Origin: Bacteroidales bacterium
Lineage (GTDB): Bacteria; Bacteroidota; Bacteroidia; Bacteroidales; UBA932
Direction of reading: 5' to 3'
DNA: 64,000 nt
NCBI GenBank assembly: GCA_028690215.1
Contig: JAQVBQ010000003.1
Span: 60,406 to 124,405 of the forward strand
The stretch's first letter is position 1; each line of letters begins with the position of its first letter. A program made the position numbers and the translations under genes. Positions 36,878 through 45,214 of the stretch are shown here, one piece after another. The notes under the pieces are model-generated. The model was given only the letters and a program-made list of their open reading frames with translations. It was not told the origin of the DNA and ran no database searches.

Positions 36878-38128
36878 TTAAAAAGAGTATCCTATGTTTA
36901 GGGTTAAAGGAATTTTAACTCCGCCATTTGCCGGAAAAATATTCCCGTTTGAATAATGGGCTATTCGTAATTCTGCATTAATAGTTCTCTGTTTGCCCAA
37001 AAAACAACCGATAGCCATTGCATCATAAAATGTGAATTTCTTGCCTGTATCTTCCCCGTCAAGTAATGTTTTGGAAATATATGTAGGACCTGCCACTATG
37101 TAGTAGAAATAGGCATCCAGAGGTTTTGTGTGAAGGAAGTTCAGTCGGAACACAGGGAAAAGAGATAATGCAAAAAAGTTCTCTTTGTTTTTATTGGTCT
37201 GTAGTACCGAAACATTTGCCCCCCAATCCAACGCGAACATTTTTGGTGAATGGAACACATTTCTCTGATATGTTATAAATGTACCTCGTTTGACCTCAGA
37301 ATCTCCACCCCAGAAAATATTCAATCCTGCAACAAAATTGTTGACACCATATCCTGCAGCATTTGTTGTGTATCCAACCTGGAGCCATTGTTTGGGATAT
37401 GTTCTCTCCTTTTTAACGGCTTTTTCAATTTTCTCATCATCGATAGGCTGGAAACGATACTGAATTCCCGCTCCTACATAAGATGTGTAGGGTTGATTAT
37501 GTTTATTGTCAGAAGGCGAGTAATTTGCCACTACCTGAGCTCCTATTTTCTTGCTTATATTATATATAGCTCCAGCTCCGAAAATAAATGTTGCAAAGTT
37601 TGCATCGGCAACGACCGTATTGTCTTGATGATCAAATCCGTTTCTTGTGATAATGCTCAAACCTGCCTCTCCATATAAATTGAAATTTTCTCCGATAGGC
37701 AATGTGGGTTTAATAGTCAATCCTCCGACATTTGTCCATACTGTTCTGGAAAAAACATCATTATTATTGGGCTGTTTGTAGTATTTATAATTAACCCACA
37801 AAACCGGTCTCATATATGTTATCTGTGCTGACAGGTAGTCATTGAACTTATATCCCAGCAGGACAAGCCTTACTGCAGCATGTTTGACAGATACGGAATG
37901 AAGAGAGTAACCGGATTCCAATTGCTTTTCTGAGAAAGGATAGTCAATGTATCCTGCAGTTATCTCGAAATATGATTTTTGTAAGAATTTTGGTATCTGG
38001 TATCTACTGTCAATGTTTTTTTGTTCAACATCACTATTGGTTATCTGTTGAGCTTCTGCTAAGTTAAAATTCAATAGAGACAACAATATAAAACAGAAAA
38101 TAAATTGAGAAAGTTTTTTTCTTTTCAT
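36878..38128 (-). CDS. PagL-like lipid A 3-O-deacylase / acyloxyacyl hydrolase-family outer membrane protein
   Basis: A 416-residue outer-membrane protein with a signal peptide (ending AEAQ). Two beta-strand-rich parts are seen; the C-terminal one (about 240-416) resembles PagL, with FTFYDAMAIGCFL and ELRIAHYSNGNIFPANGG holding the catalytic-type His-x-Ser pair, then a terminal aromatic residue (IGYSF). PagL removes the 3-O-acyl chain of lipid A. I start at ATG 38128 (MKRKKLSQF) since the open extension to 38158 adds a non-signal-like stretch. A TAAATTTG box (38161-38168) lies 32 bases upstream. The alpha/beta hydrolase gene follows after three bases. Confidence 0.68.
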   Translation of the reverse strand: MKRKKLSQFIFCFILLSLLNFNLAEAQQITNSDVEQKNIDSRYQIPKFLQKSYFEITAGYIDYPFSEKQLESGYSLHSVSVKHAAVRLVLLGYKFNDYLSAQITYMRPVLWVNYKYYKQPNNNDVFSRTVWTNVGGLTIKPTLPIGENFNLYGEAGLSIITRNGFDHQDNTVVADANFATFIFGAGAIYNISKKIGAQVVANYSPSDNKHNQPYTSYVGAGIQYRFQPIDDEKIEKAVKKERTYPKQWLQVGYTTNAAGYGVNNFVAGLNIFWGGDSEVKRGTFITYQRNVFHSPKMFALDWGANVSVLQTNKNKENFFALSLFPVFRLNFLHTKPLDAYFYYIVAGPTYISKTLLDGEDTGKKFTFYDAMAIGCFLGKQRTINAELRIAHYSNGNIFPANGGVKIPLTLNIGYSF

Positions 38129-38160
38129 TATAGTATAAGTCTTATGGTTATTACTCACTT

Positions 38161-38168
38161 CAAATTTA
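38161..38168 (-). promoter_or_regulatory. Putative -7 box (TAAATTTG) of the PagL-like gene
   Basis: TAnnTTTG match on the minus strand, 32 bases before the ATG at 38128 and just past the terminator-like hairpin of the small upstream gene, so it fits a new transcription unit. Confidence 0.4.
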
Positions 38169-38182
38169 TGAATAATTTCTAC

Positions 38183-38377
38183 TTATACTAAATATAACAA
38201 AAAGAAAGGCAGGTCATTTCCACCTGCCTTTGATTTTTTGCGATCATAAATCTTTTTGGATTTATGAATTTTTTTGTGGCAAACAGGGTGACCATGATCC
38301 TCAATTTCTGCATTTCTGCTTGCGGTTCGGTTTGCTTTGACATAGTCATTCATTGTAATACGTCTTTTCGGTTTCAT
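38183..38377 (-). CDS. Small basic conserved protein (64 residues)
   Basis: Starts at ATG 38377 as MKPKRRITMNDYVKANRTAS and continues with HKSKKIYDRKK. I recognise this pattern (xKRxITMxDYxKAxxxASRxAEIE ... VHKSKKIYDRKK) from small basic proteins widespread in Bacteroidales, so I judge it real despite its size. Function is unknown; the charge suggests nucleic acid or ribosome contact. Its last third is encoded within an intrinsic-terminator-like hairpin, so the C-terminal FFLLYLV may be dispensable. Confidence 0.65.
   Translation of the reverse strand: MKPKRRITMNDYVKANRTASRNAEIEDHGHPVCHKKIHKSKKIYDRKKSKAGGNDLPFFLLYLV
38205..38231 (-). terminator. Terminator-like hairpin inside the 3' end of the small basic gene
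   Basis: A perfect ten-base-pair inverted repeat, AAAGGCAGGT and ACCTGCCTTT with a seven-base loop, followed on the minus strand by CTTTTTG. It lies in the last 16 codons of the 64-residue frame rather than after it. On the plus strand it is followed by GATTTTTTG, so it could act in both directions. Confidence 0.65.
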
Positions 38378-38510
38378 AATATTCAATTATTTGGCAAATG
38401 AATAATTATTTAACAAAATATCCAAAAAATAGAAACGAATATAAACTAAAAAATACCTGATTCTAATTTATTTACTTCTATTTCTGAGTAACAACTCACA
38501 CTAGCCGGAC

Positions 38511-38518
38511 TATTTTTG
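38511..38518 (+). promoter_or_regulatory. Putative -7 box (TATTTTTG) of the pilus operon
   Basis: TAnnTTTG match in the 38378-38537 spacer; the rest of that spacer is AT-rich with no recognised element. Initiation near 38525 would leave about 13 bases before the ATG of the 46-codon frame at 38538. I saw no long inverted repeats of the kind that flank invertible promoters. Confidence 0.5.
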
Positions 38519-38537
38519 AAAAAAATTGAGGAGGAAG

Positions 38538-38678
38538 ATGGAGGCGAAAAGAAAAACTCAACAAAAGATTAAATCAGGGTATATAAATGTCCTGCCTTGT
38601 TATTTTCTTCACGAACGTCCTCCGGACATTTTTGATTATCGTGAAGTCAAAAATCTTAAAAATCTAATAAATATATGA
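38538..38678 (+). CDS. Small frame (46 residues) at the head of the pilus operon
   Basis: ATG 38538 is preceded by GAGGAGGAAG, one of the few strong Shine-Dalgarno sequences in the window, and by a -7 box 19 bases upstream. The product starts MEAKRKTQQKIKSG and contains LPCYFLHERPPDIFDYREV; no signal peptide or known family is recognised. Its TGA overlaps the ATG of the first pilus lipoprotein (ATGA), so it may couple translation or be a leader. It spans a hairpin (38607-38646). It could instead be chance coding in a structured 5' untranslated region. Confidence 0.45.
   Translation: MEAKRKTQQKIKSGYINVLPCYFLHERPPDIFDYREVKNLKNLINI
38607..38646 (+). other. Nested hairpin in the pilus operon leader
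   Basis: CTTCACGA (38607-38614) is perfectly complementary to TCGTGAAG (38639-38646), and between them lies GTCC TCC GGAC (38617-38627). In RNA this gives an eight-base-pair outer stem with an inner four-base-pair hairpin, ending 28 bases before the ATG of the first lipoprotein. It may regulate translation or stability of the leader; no function is shown. Confidence 0.5.
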
Positions 38679-39214
38679 AAGGTAAAATATTCGCACTTCT
38701 GGCAGTATTATATATTTCTGCCTCGTGCACAAAGATAGAGAGAACGTGGGTTACAAATGAGGAGAATCTCCCCGGCATAGAAATTAATAGTAATGAGAAC
38801 GACACTCCTACTGTTGAGGTCTATTTTCATATTAAAAGAGTTGTGAAGTTGCACAACAAGATCTATTATGATGAAAATGGGATACAACATTTGAGTGAAG
38901 AGGTGGATGAAATAACTGACCGTCTTTACATAAGATGCATTGGATCAAGTTATGGTTTCAGGGCACTATATGACCTTGAAGTCTATTGTGAAAACGAGCC
39001 TCCTCTTTTACTATGGAATGCAGAGACACGCACCGTGAAAGGGCTGAATAAAGAGATAATGTGGATAGACCATTGTATAAATGATTATAACGATCCAATA
39101 CCTATCATAAATGTTACCAGGTTTTTTGGTCAGAAGATTTCTAAAACAAGTACACAATCTGTAGTTTACAACCCATTACTCAATTCATGGGAGTTATGTA
39201 AAATGTCTATATAA
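38675..39214 (+). CDS. Pilus-operon lipoprotein with a domain shared with the operon's last gene
   Basis: A 179-residue lipoprotein with lipobox ISASC (Cys18). The mature part begins its domain with VEVYFHIKRVVKLHNKIYYD and continues to DRLYIRC; the last protein of the operon has LYFHVVRTAKVVFKSDDGGYW and DDIYVRSN in its C-terminal domain, so the two share a family not known to me. It is the first full-size gene of a run of eight closely spaced genes. A role as a minor or tip-associated subunit is an inference. Confidence 0.6.
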   Translation: MKGKIFALLAVLYISASCTKIERTWVTNEENLPGIEINSNENDTPTVEVYFHIKRVVKLHNKIYYDENGIQHLSEEVDEITDRLYIRCIGSSYGFRALYDLEVYCENEPPLLLWNAETRTVKGLNKEIMWIDHCINDYNDPIPIINVTRFFGQKISKTSTQSVVYNPLLNSWELCKMSI

Positions 39215-39220
39215 TTCTTT

Positions 39221-40078
39221 ATGAAAGCTGTATTTAATATACTGTATCTATCTATTATGCTGCCCTCTTGCAGTGTTAATGAGTATTTACCTGAAAGAGC
39301 ATCAGGATTTGTAAGATTCAATTGTTCAATTGACAATGAAACTACAAAATCATTCTCTTATATGGTAAATGGCGTTATGGCAATTATTTACGCTTTCAAT
39401 GAGAACAGCATATATTATACTGTCGGAGATACTCCTATAGCAGCTTGTTCAACTGGCTATGGAGAGCTGCTTACCAACAACCCGTTGAATCTACCAGACG
39501 GTATTTACGATTTCTATTCAATATCATATAATTCAACAATAACTCCGTCTATAAACTTCAGCCAAGGTTATTCAGATCCGCCTGAAAACGGATTGGATTA
39601 TCTGTGGGCATCTGCCATACAAATGGATTTAACATCTCGAAGAGAGATTTCTCTCAATTACAGGCATATTGCCTGTAAAATAAGAGTGACGATAAATACG
39701 GGAGAAAATGTGTCATCCTTGTCAATAAATGACATACAATTTACATATCCATCAAACAATGGAGTTGCTTTAGATTTATCACAGGGAGTTATTTCACCAT
39801 CACAATCAGTTGAGTCCCTCTCTTCTATTCCCGGTTCAGGTAGCAGCAGAACATTCATAGTGCTGCCTTGCACATCACCAATAAATGTAGTGGTATTAAT
39901 GGATGCAAGTATTGATGGAGAGTATAATACAGGAAGACGGTTTCAAGCGACACTTGATTCAGATCTTGAAGGAGGAAAATTTTACGACATTACTCTGACA
40001 ATCAATTCGGATAACATATATGTAACAACTTTCGACAAAAAGGAATGGGAACCTATTTTGGAAACAATAACATATTAG
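39221..40078 (+). CDS. Fimbrillin-family lipoprotein, paralogue 1
   Basis: A 285-residue lipoprotein (lipobox LPSC, Cys17). It has the fimbrillin-like pattern shared with two other genes in this operon: YDFYSISYN, then NGLDYLWAS, then a beta-rich stretch with YRHIACKIRVTINTG and a C-terminal half ending in TTFDKKEWEP. Fimbrillins of Bacteroidales are exported as lipoproteins and assembled into type V pili by strand exchange after proteolysis. The next gene begins 34 bases before this one stops. Confidence 0.75.
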   Translation: MKAVFNILYLSIMLPSCSVNEYLPERASGFVRFNCSIDNETTKSFSYMVNGVMAIIYAFNENSIYYTVGDTPIAACSTGYGELLTNNPLNLPDGIYDFYSISYNSTITPSINFSQGYSDPPENGLDYLWASAIQMDLTSRREISLNYRHIACKIRVTINTGENVSSLSINDIQFTYPSNNGVALDLSQGVISPSQSVESLSSIPGSGSSRTFIVLPCTSPINVVVLMDASIDGEYNTGRRFQATLDSDLEGGKFYDITLTINSDNIYVTTFDKKEWEPILETITY

Positions 40079-40908
40079 CGACTCTGTTAATTCTTACACT
40101 GGCAGCTTGCATAAAGGAGGAGACTGAGAGATGCCCTGATTTCGGGAAATACCCTGTTTCATTTTTTGATGAAGACAGTTCATTAATAAGAAATGACCAA
40201 AATGTGCTGCTTTATATAACAAATAATAGAGACACCTCTAAAGCTGAATCTCCAGTTTACACAATAAACCCTGGTGAAAGGGAGTTGAAAACCGACTGTA
40301 GGTTACGCCTCTATCCGGGATTATACTCATTTAAAGCCATAAAATCTCATTGCAAAATGAATCTTGAAGATAAACATGTAAGATTAAAGAATGGAGAAGC
40401 ATATACTTATGCATCTTTTGTCGGAAAAGTGACAAAATCTCCCGATAACATATTCGGTATTCGTTTCGGACTATTCAACTCTTTAATAAGAGCAGTCTGT
40501 ACGCTTGATTTAAGCAATGACTCAATTTTCGAGATTACGAAAGTAGAAATATCATCTCCGGACGACACATCTATTTTACTTGATATTGAGAATGGAAAGT
40601 GCAATTATGCACAGGAAATGACAGATTATTATGACAGTTGTACAATAGAAAATGATCCATCAGTATTCTATTACTATTGTGTCCCGATAGTCCGGTCAAG
40701 GTACATTGTCTTTAAAATTTCTATAAGAGAATGCGATTCAGACAAAAAAAGTACGCTTTATTCAAGAGCATTTCTCAAAACAGATATTGAGCAAGGTAAA
40801 ATATATGATTTTCATTTCAATGTCACTCCCCGGAGTGTCGTTTATAAAACTACAACAATATTGGAGTGGGCAACATTCATAAATAACCAGATAGTTCATA
40901 TTAAATAA
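40045..40908 (+). CDS. Divergent fimbrillin-like lipoprotein
   Basis: A 287-residue lipoprotein with lipobox LAAC (Cys22). It keeps the overall layout of its neighbours, including YPGLYSFKAIKSH where they have YDFYSIS, and a C-terminal TTILEWATF resembling the W-containing ends of the others, but is otherwise diverged and richer in cysteine. ATG 40045 overlaps the previous gene by 34 bases; no later ATG would keep the signal peptide. It is probably an accessory pilus subunit. Confidence 0.58.
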   Translation: MGTYFGNNNILATLLILTLAACIKEETERCPDFGKYPVSFFDEDSSLIRNDQNVLLYITNNRDTSKAESPVYTINPGERELKTDCRLRLYPGLYSFKAIKSHCKMNLEDKHVRLKNGEAYTYASFVGKVTKSPDNIFGIRFGLFNSLIRAVCTLDLSNDSIFEITKVEISSPDDTSILLDIENGKCNYAQEMTDYYDSCTIENDPSVFYYYCVPIVRSRYIVFKISIRECDSDKKSTLYSRAFLKTDIEQGKIYDFHFNVTPRSVVYKTTTILEWATFINNQIVHIK

Positions 40909-40924
40909 TTAACAATCAATAAAC

Positions 40925-41812
40925 ATGAAAAAAAATATTACAACAGGAATCTATATTATATGTACCCTTCTATTTGTATCATGCGAAAAGAGTGAGACTT
41001 CAAACAAAATGGAAGAATCAGAATTCTATGCTTCATACTGTGTTGAATCTCAGACAAAGGCTACAACATCATTTTCTACTGGCAATATGGCGACTATTTT
41101 CGGATATTCCGCAGGAGCGGATGTAACTTCCGTAACACCTGTATCAGGCACTCCTGTCAATGCTATATGCGGCTCTTCCGGTCTTCTTACGCCTAGTACT
41201 CCTGTGTTTCTCCCAAAAGGAAGTTATGATTTCTATTCAGTTTCGCTAAACAACTCAACTTCTCCTAACATGACCTTTTCTTCGGGAGTTTCAAGCCAGC
41301 TGAGCAATGGTGTTGACTATCTATGGGCCAAATGTACAGGTATAGCACAAGGTGGCACAGTATCTTTTGTATACAATCACAAGGCTGTAGGAATTGAAAT
41401 AAATGTAGCTTCCGGCACAGGTATAACCAATCTTAGTGTAACATCAATCAAAATAACTCCCCCGACTCCGGCAACAAATTCAAAGATGAATCTATCTAGC
41501 GGAAGCATCGGTGAGGCAAGCAGCGTCGGGGCTTTAACTGAGATTTCACTAAGCGGTCTCAAAGGCACATACATTATGTTGCCTTTATCTTCAACAGGGA
41601 TTAACATAGAGCTGACTGTAAACGCCACAATCGGAGGAACAGCCGTTACAGCAAAAAAATACTCGGCGTCAATTCCTACTCAGGCATACTCCTCGGGCTA
41701 CTTCTACACAATCAATCTGACAGTCACTTCTACTGCCCTTCAATTCTCTGGAGCTCTTGTAGATGATTGGACAAATCAGACAATTACAGGAATTTCATTA
41801 ACAGAACAATAA
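40925..41812 (+). CDS. Fimbrillin-family lipoprotein, paralogue 2 (Ser/Thr-rich)
   Basis: A 295-residue lipoprotein (lipobox FVSC, Cys20). It shows SYDFYSVSLNN, NGVDYLWAKC and YNHKAVGIEINVASGTGITNLSV, the fimbrillin-like signature of this operon, and a W-containing end (LVDDWTNQTITG). The composition is unusually rich in Ser, Thr and Gly with few charged residues, as expected of a polymerised surface subunit, so this is my best candidate for the major pilin. Confidence 0.75.
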   Translation: MKKNITTGIYIICTLLFVSCEKSETSNKMEESEFYASYCVESQTKATTSFSTGNMATIFGYSAGADVTSVTPVSGTPVNAICGSSGLLTPSTPVFLPKGSYDFYSVSLNNSTSPNMTFSSGVSSQLSNGVDYLWAKCTGIAQGGTVSFVYNHKAVGIEINVASGTGITNLSVTSIKITPPTPATNSKMNLSSGSIGEASSVGALTEISLSGLKGTYIMLPLSSTGINIELTVNATIGGTAVTAKKYSASIPTQAYSSGYFYTINLTVTSTALQFSGALVDDWTNQTITGISLTEQ

Positions 41813-41818
41813 ATTTCT

Positions 41819-42733
41819 ATGAAATTTCAAATAACAGCCATATTAATTCTCTCTTTGTCTGTCATATCATGCATTGATGAAGATGGGTGTGATTGCTGTG
41901 ACAAAGAGTCAGAAAAGATGAAATCAGTATCATTCAAAGGAGTTGTTAATTCTGATAATGCTGTCAAATCTTCAATGACAATTCCTTCTGGAATCAGGGC
42001 TGTTATTATAGCATATGAAAGCGGAGACAACCCTGCCAGTAAATCTTGTTACCCGGCAACTCCACTGAAAGTTGTTTCTGATCAATATGGGAACTTATTG
42101 ATAGAAAATGAGACTCCATTACTTATGCCTGTTGGTAATTACGACTTCTATGCCATTTCTTTGAATTCAGACAATCAAGAGAAATTTGAATTTGAATCCG
42201 GAAAGCTTAAGGGTCTGATAAATGGAACAGATTATTTGTGGGCTACAAAAAAAGAGGTTGTAATAAATAATACTACCAATGTGACATTTGATTTTAGGCA
42301 TAAGGCCGTAGCAATTGAATTGGACTTTTTTGCCGGCAATGGAATAGACTCATTGTCTGTGACTAGTATTCTGGCATCTATGAGCATTGAAGGAGGTGAA
42401 CTGCTATTGTCTTCAGGTGAGATTACCCCATCTATTGCGCTATCTTCCCGGATGGAAAGAGTAGAGATATTTAAAAACACCTGTCGTTGGATTATGCTCC
42501 CCCTTTCCGGAGTAAGAGAGCTTCCTTTGAAAATAGAAGCTTATTTACGAACAGGAGATAGAGGTGAATTAAAGAGGTTTGTAACATCACTGCCGATTGA
42601 AAACAGAAAATACACAGCAGGAACACTTTACAAATATTTGATACAGGTTGAAGCCGAGTCACTATCGCTGGGCAATACTGCCGTTACTGAATGGACGGGA
42701 ATTTGCCTGGATAACATGATTGTAAATGAGTAA
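41819..42733 (+). CDS. Fimbrillin-family lipoprotein, paralogue 3
   Basis: A 304-residue lipoprotein (lipobox VISC, Cys18) with a Cys-rich stretch DEDGCDCCDKESE directly after the lipid site. The signature is again NYDFYAISLN, NGTDYLWATK and FRHKAVAIELDFFAGNGIDSLSV, with AVTEWTGI at the C terminus. It lies 6 bases after paralogue 2 and its stop shares one base with the next ATG (TAATG). Probably a minor or anchor-proximal subunit. Confidence 0.72.
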   Translation: MKFQITAILILSLSVISCIDEDGCDCCDKESEKMKSVSFKGVVNSDNAVKSSMTIPSGIRAVIIAYESGDNPASKSCYPATPLKVVSDQYGNLLIENETPLLMPVGNYDFYAISLNSDNQEKFEFESGKLKGLINGTDYLWATKKEVVINNTTNVTFDFRHKAVAIELDFFAGNGIDSLSVTSILASMSIEGGELLLSSGEITPSIALSSRMERVEIFKNTCRWIMLPLSGVRELPLKIEAYLRTGDRGELKRFVTSLPIENRKYTAGTLYKYLIQVEAESLSLGNTAVTEWTGICLDNMIVNE

Positions 42734-43266
42734 TGAAAAAGTTTGTCATTCTGATTTTTGTTATGTTGATGTCACAGACTTATTGTCCGGCTCAGAAATT
42801 TGGCGTCGGAACAGATGTCATTTCTTTAGCAACCGGCACTTTTAATGTTGAAACATCAGTAATAGTTTCTAAAAAGGTTACACTCCATTTACCATTATCC
42901 TGGAATCCCTTTACACTTAAAAACAATTACAAAATCAAACACATTGCTATTCAACCGGGTATTAGATGGTGGTTTTGGCATGGCTATTCAGAATTCTATG
43001 TGGGAGCTCATCTACTCTCCTCAATGTTTAATATGGCTGTTTCAAGTGAAAGAAGAGATGGTTGGGCTGGAGGTATCTCGCTCACATGCGGATATGCCTG
43101 GATGTTGAATCAGCGTATGAATATAGAAATAGAAGTGGGAGGCGGACCCATCTATACAGAGTATGATAAGTTTGAAAGAGAGACTTGTGGGGATTATCTG
43201 GGTACCACAAAAGGTGTCATATTATCCCCTACTCGTTTCTCTTGTTCTCTGTTTTTTCTATTCTAA
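42733..43266 (+). CDS. DUF3575 family protein of the pilus operon
   Basis: A 177-residue protein with a cleavable signal peptide (ending YCPAQ). The mature part begins KFGVGTDVISLATGTFNVETSV and includes IQPGIRWWFWHGYSEFYVGAHL, the DUF3575 pattern, and looks like a small outer-membrane beta-barrel (alternating strands, terminal FLF). DUF3575 genes commonly accompany fimbrial genes in Bacteroidales, and an assembly or outer membrane role is inferred from that linkage. Confidence 0.75.
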   Translation: MKKFVILIFVMLMSQTYCPAQKFGVGTDVISLATGTFNVETSVIVSKKVTLHLPLSWNPFTLKNNYKIKHIAIQPGIRWWFWHGYSEFYVGAHLLSSMFNMAVSSERRDGWAGGISLTCGYAWMLNQRMNIEIEVGGGPIYTEYDKFERETCGDYLGTTKGVILSPTRFSCSLFFLF

Positions 43267-43276
43267 TCTGATCAAT

Positions 43277-45214
43277 ATGGAGAAATACTTGATAATATTA
43301 GCATTACAACTATTATTAATTGGATGTGGCAAGAAAATTTATAGGATTGAGAGAAATGATGTCTCTATTAATGTCAGACATGAGGATAAGAGATATAAAA
43401 ACACTATCTCTCTTTCAGACAATAAGAAGAGAGAGTTATCTTTTACAGAACCTAATTCTGGGAGAAGTCTTCTTCTCGAAAATGCCGCAAGGGATGAAAC
43501 AAGCGGAGAGATGATAGGGGTTAGAGAGCTAGAGGCGGTAATAGTGACAGCTAAGTCAGAGAATATTTCTGAGAGAAATGGCATTATCCTTCTTGGATTC
43601 ATTATCACGGTACCTTCAACTATACTTGACAACAAATGGCAGCTTGAGATACTTCCAGTTCTCAGTATAGGTCTTGATACACTACATTTCAGCAGTGTTG
43701 CAATTACTGGAATAGAGTTTAAAAAGGCCCAGAATAAAGGTTATTTGAAATATGAAAAATATCTGAGGCGAATAATCCCCGATGAGGCTGACTTTTATGA
43801 ATTCTATACTGATCTTCCAAATCTGGTTTTATTTCTAGAGAGAAATCTTCCTGAATCCAGAATATTGGAAGGGATAAACAATGACAAGCTGACTAGTGAG
43901 TTTGGAATTAGCGAAAGAGAGATTGTAGACCATTATGTGAGAAACTGGCTCATTGAAAGAAACGAAAAGAGGAAGAGAGAGAAGGATCTCTACTTCAATA
44001 AATATGTGAGAAATCCGATAATCAGGGGTTGCAGGCTTGATTCAGTGATTAAGGGTATTAATGGAGATTTTGCATATCACTATACCCAGGAGATAGTTGC
44101 CAGCAAGGAGTCCTCCAAACTTCACCTCAACCTTCACGGAACAATCAGAGATCAGAGTGGATTTACTGTAAGGTTAAAGCCCTCTGACACATTGCAATAC
44201 AACGTATCCTCTATGATAAGTTTCATCGACACAACAAAAAGGTATAAGCAAAAGATTGTATACCGGAGAGTGAGTTCAAACATCAATGCATCAATAGATT
44301 TCAAACCCGGCAAGTACAATATAGATCCTTCACTCTCATCAAATCTGAGACAACTTACTATGATAAAGGACACAATTAGAAATATTCTTAACAGTGTAGA
44401 TCTGATTCTGGATTCCCTGATTATTACAGCTGCTGCTTCACCTGAGGGTTTTTACACAAGTAATAAAATTCTCTCTTCCAGGAGAGCCGGTTCAATAAAA
44501 CAATATCTGATTGACATACTTGATACAGATAAAGATGTGAGTTACACAATTAAAAACGGATTATTGGTTCCTGATAGAAATGATTCTATTGTCAAAGGAG
44601 GAAATCTGTATATAGTTTCAAGAAGTATCCCTGAAGAGTGGTCTGAACTTTCCCGCTTGATACAGAGAGATGAAAATATTGTAGAAAAAGAGAAATTAAT
44701 TGACTGTATGGAGATTAAAAACCCAGATGAAAGAGAGACTGCCATGAAGATGTACAGAAAAGATTATAAATATATCAGAGAGCACCTTTATCCTGCTTTA
44801 AGAAGGGTACATTTTACATTTCATCTTCACAAACGTGGAATGATAAAAGATACAATTCACACCAAAGAGATAGACACTTTATATCAAAGAGGAGTAGCAT
44901 ACCTGAGGGAGAGAAGATACCAAGAAGCACTGAAAATTCTATCCCGATATGAAGATTTTAATACTGCAATAGCACATATGTCATTGGGTCATGACTTTTC
45001 TGCAGAGAAAATATTATCAGGATGTAACGAAACTGCCATTAAGGTATACTTACAAGCTATCCTGGCCGCCAGAAGGGATGAAGAAGAGAAAGCTGTCCAG
45101 TATTTCTTAAAATCAAAGAGAATGGACATTTCGATGGCATATCGGGGAAGTCTGGATCCGGAAATAAGCTACCTTATAAACAAGTATAATTTAAACGAGG
45201 ATCTTTTCAAATGA
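43277..45214 (+). CDS. OmpA-like/TPR lipoprotein of the pilus operon
   Basis: A 645-residue lipoprotein. I start at ATG 43277 (MEKYLIILALQLLLIGC, Cys17) because it gives a lipobox; the open frame extends upstream into the previous gene. A central region (about 370-440) resembles an OmpA-type domain: LDSLIITAAASPEGFYTSNK with SSRRAGSIKQYL. The C terminus (about 535-645) is helical and TPR-like (LYQRGVAYLRERRYQEALKIL). Related OmpA-like proteins sit next to DUF3575 in other Bacteroidales pilus loci, so an anchoring or assembly role is likely. The stop overlaps the next ATG by four bases. Confidence 0.65.
   Translation: MEKYLIILALQLLLIGCGKKIYRIERNDVSINVRHEDKRYKNTISLSDNKKRELSFTEPNSGRSLLLENAARDETSGEMIGVRELEAVIVTAKSENISERNGIILLGFIITVPSTILDNKWQLEILPVLSIGLDTLHFSSVAITGIEFKKAQNKGYLKYEKYLRRIIPDEADFYEFYTDLPNLVLFLERNLPESRILEGINNDKLTSEFGISEREIVDHYVRNWLIERNEKRKREKDLYFNKYVRNPIIRGCRLDSVIKGINGDFAYHYTQEIVASKESSKLHLNLHGTIRDQSGFTVRLKPSDTLQYNVSSMISFIDTTKRYKQKIVYRRVSSNINASIDFKPGKYNIDPSLSSNLRQLTMIKDTIRNILNSVDLILDSLIITAAASPEGFYTSNKILSSRRAGSIKQYLIDILDTDKDVSYTIKNGLLVPDRNDSIVKGGNLYIVSRSIPEEWSELSRLIQRDENIVEKEKLIDCMEIKNPDERETAMKMYRKDYKYIREHLYPALRRVHFTFHLHKRGMIKDTIHTKEIDTLYQRGVAYLRERRYQEALKILSRYEDFNTAIAHMSLGHDFSAEKILSGCNETAIKVYLQAILAARRDEEEKAVQYFLKSKRMDISMAYRGSLDPEISYLINKYNLNEDLFK

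Noticed and set aside
38378..38537. Invertible promoter ahead of the pilus operon
   Set aside because: Only short AT-rich inverted repeats such as AATTATT/AATAATT are present; no long paired repeats flank the promoter within this spacer.
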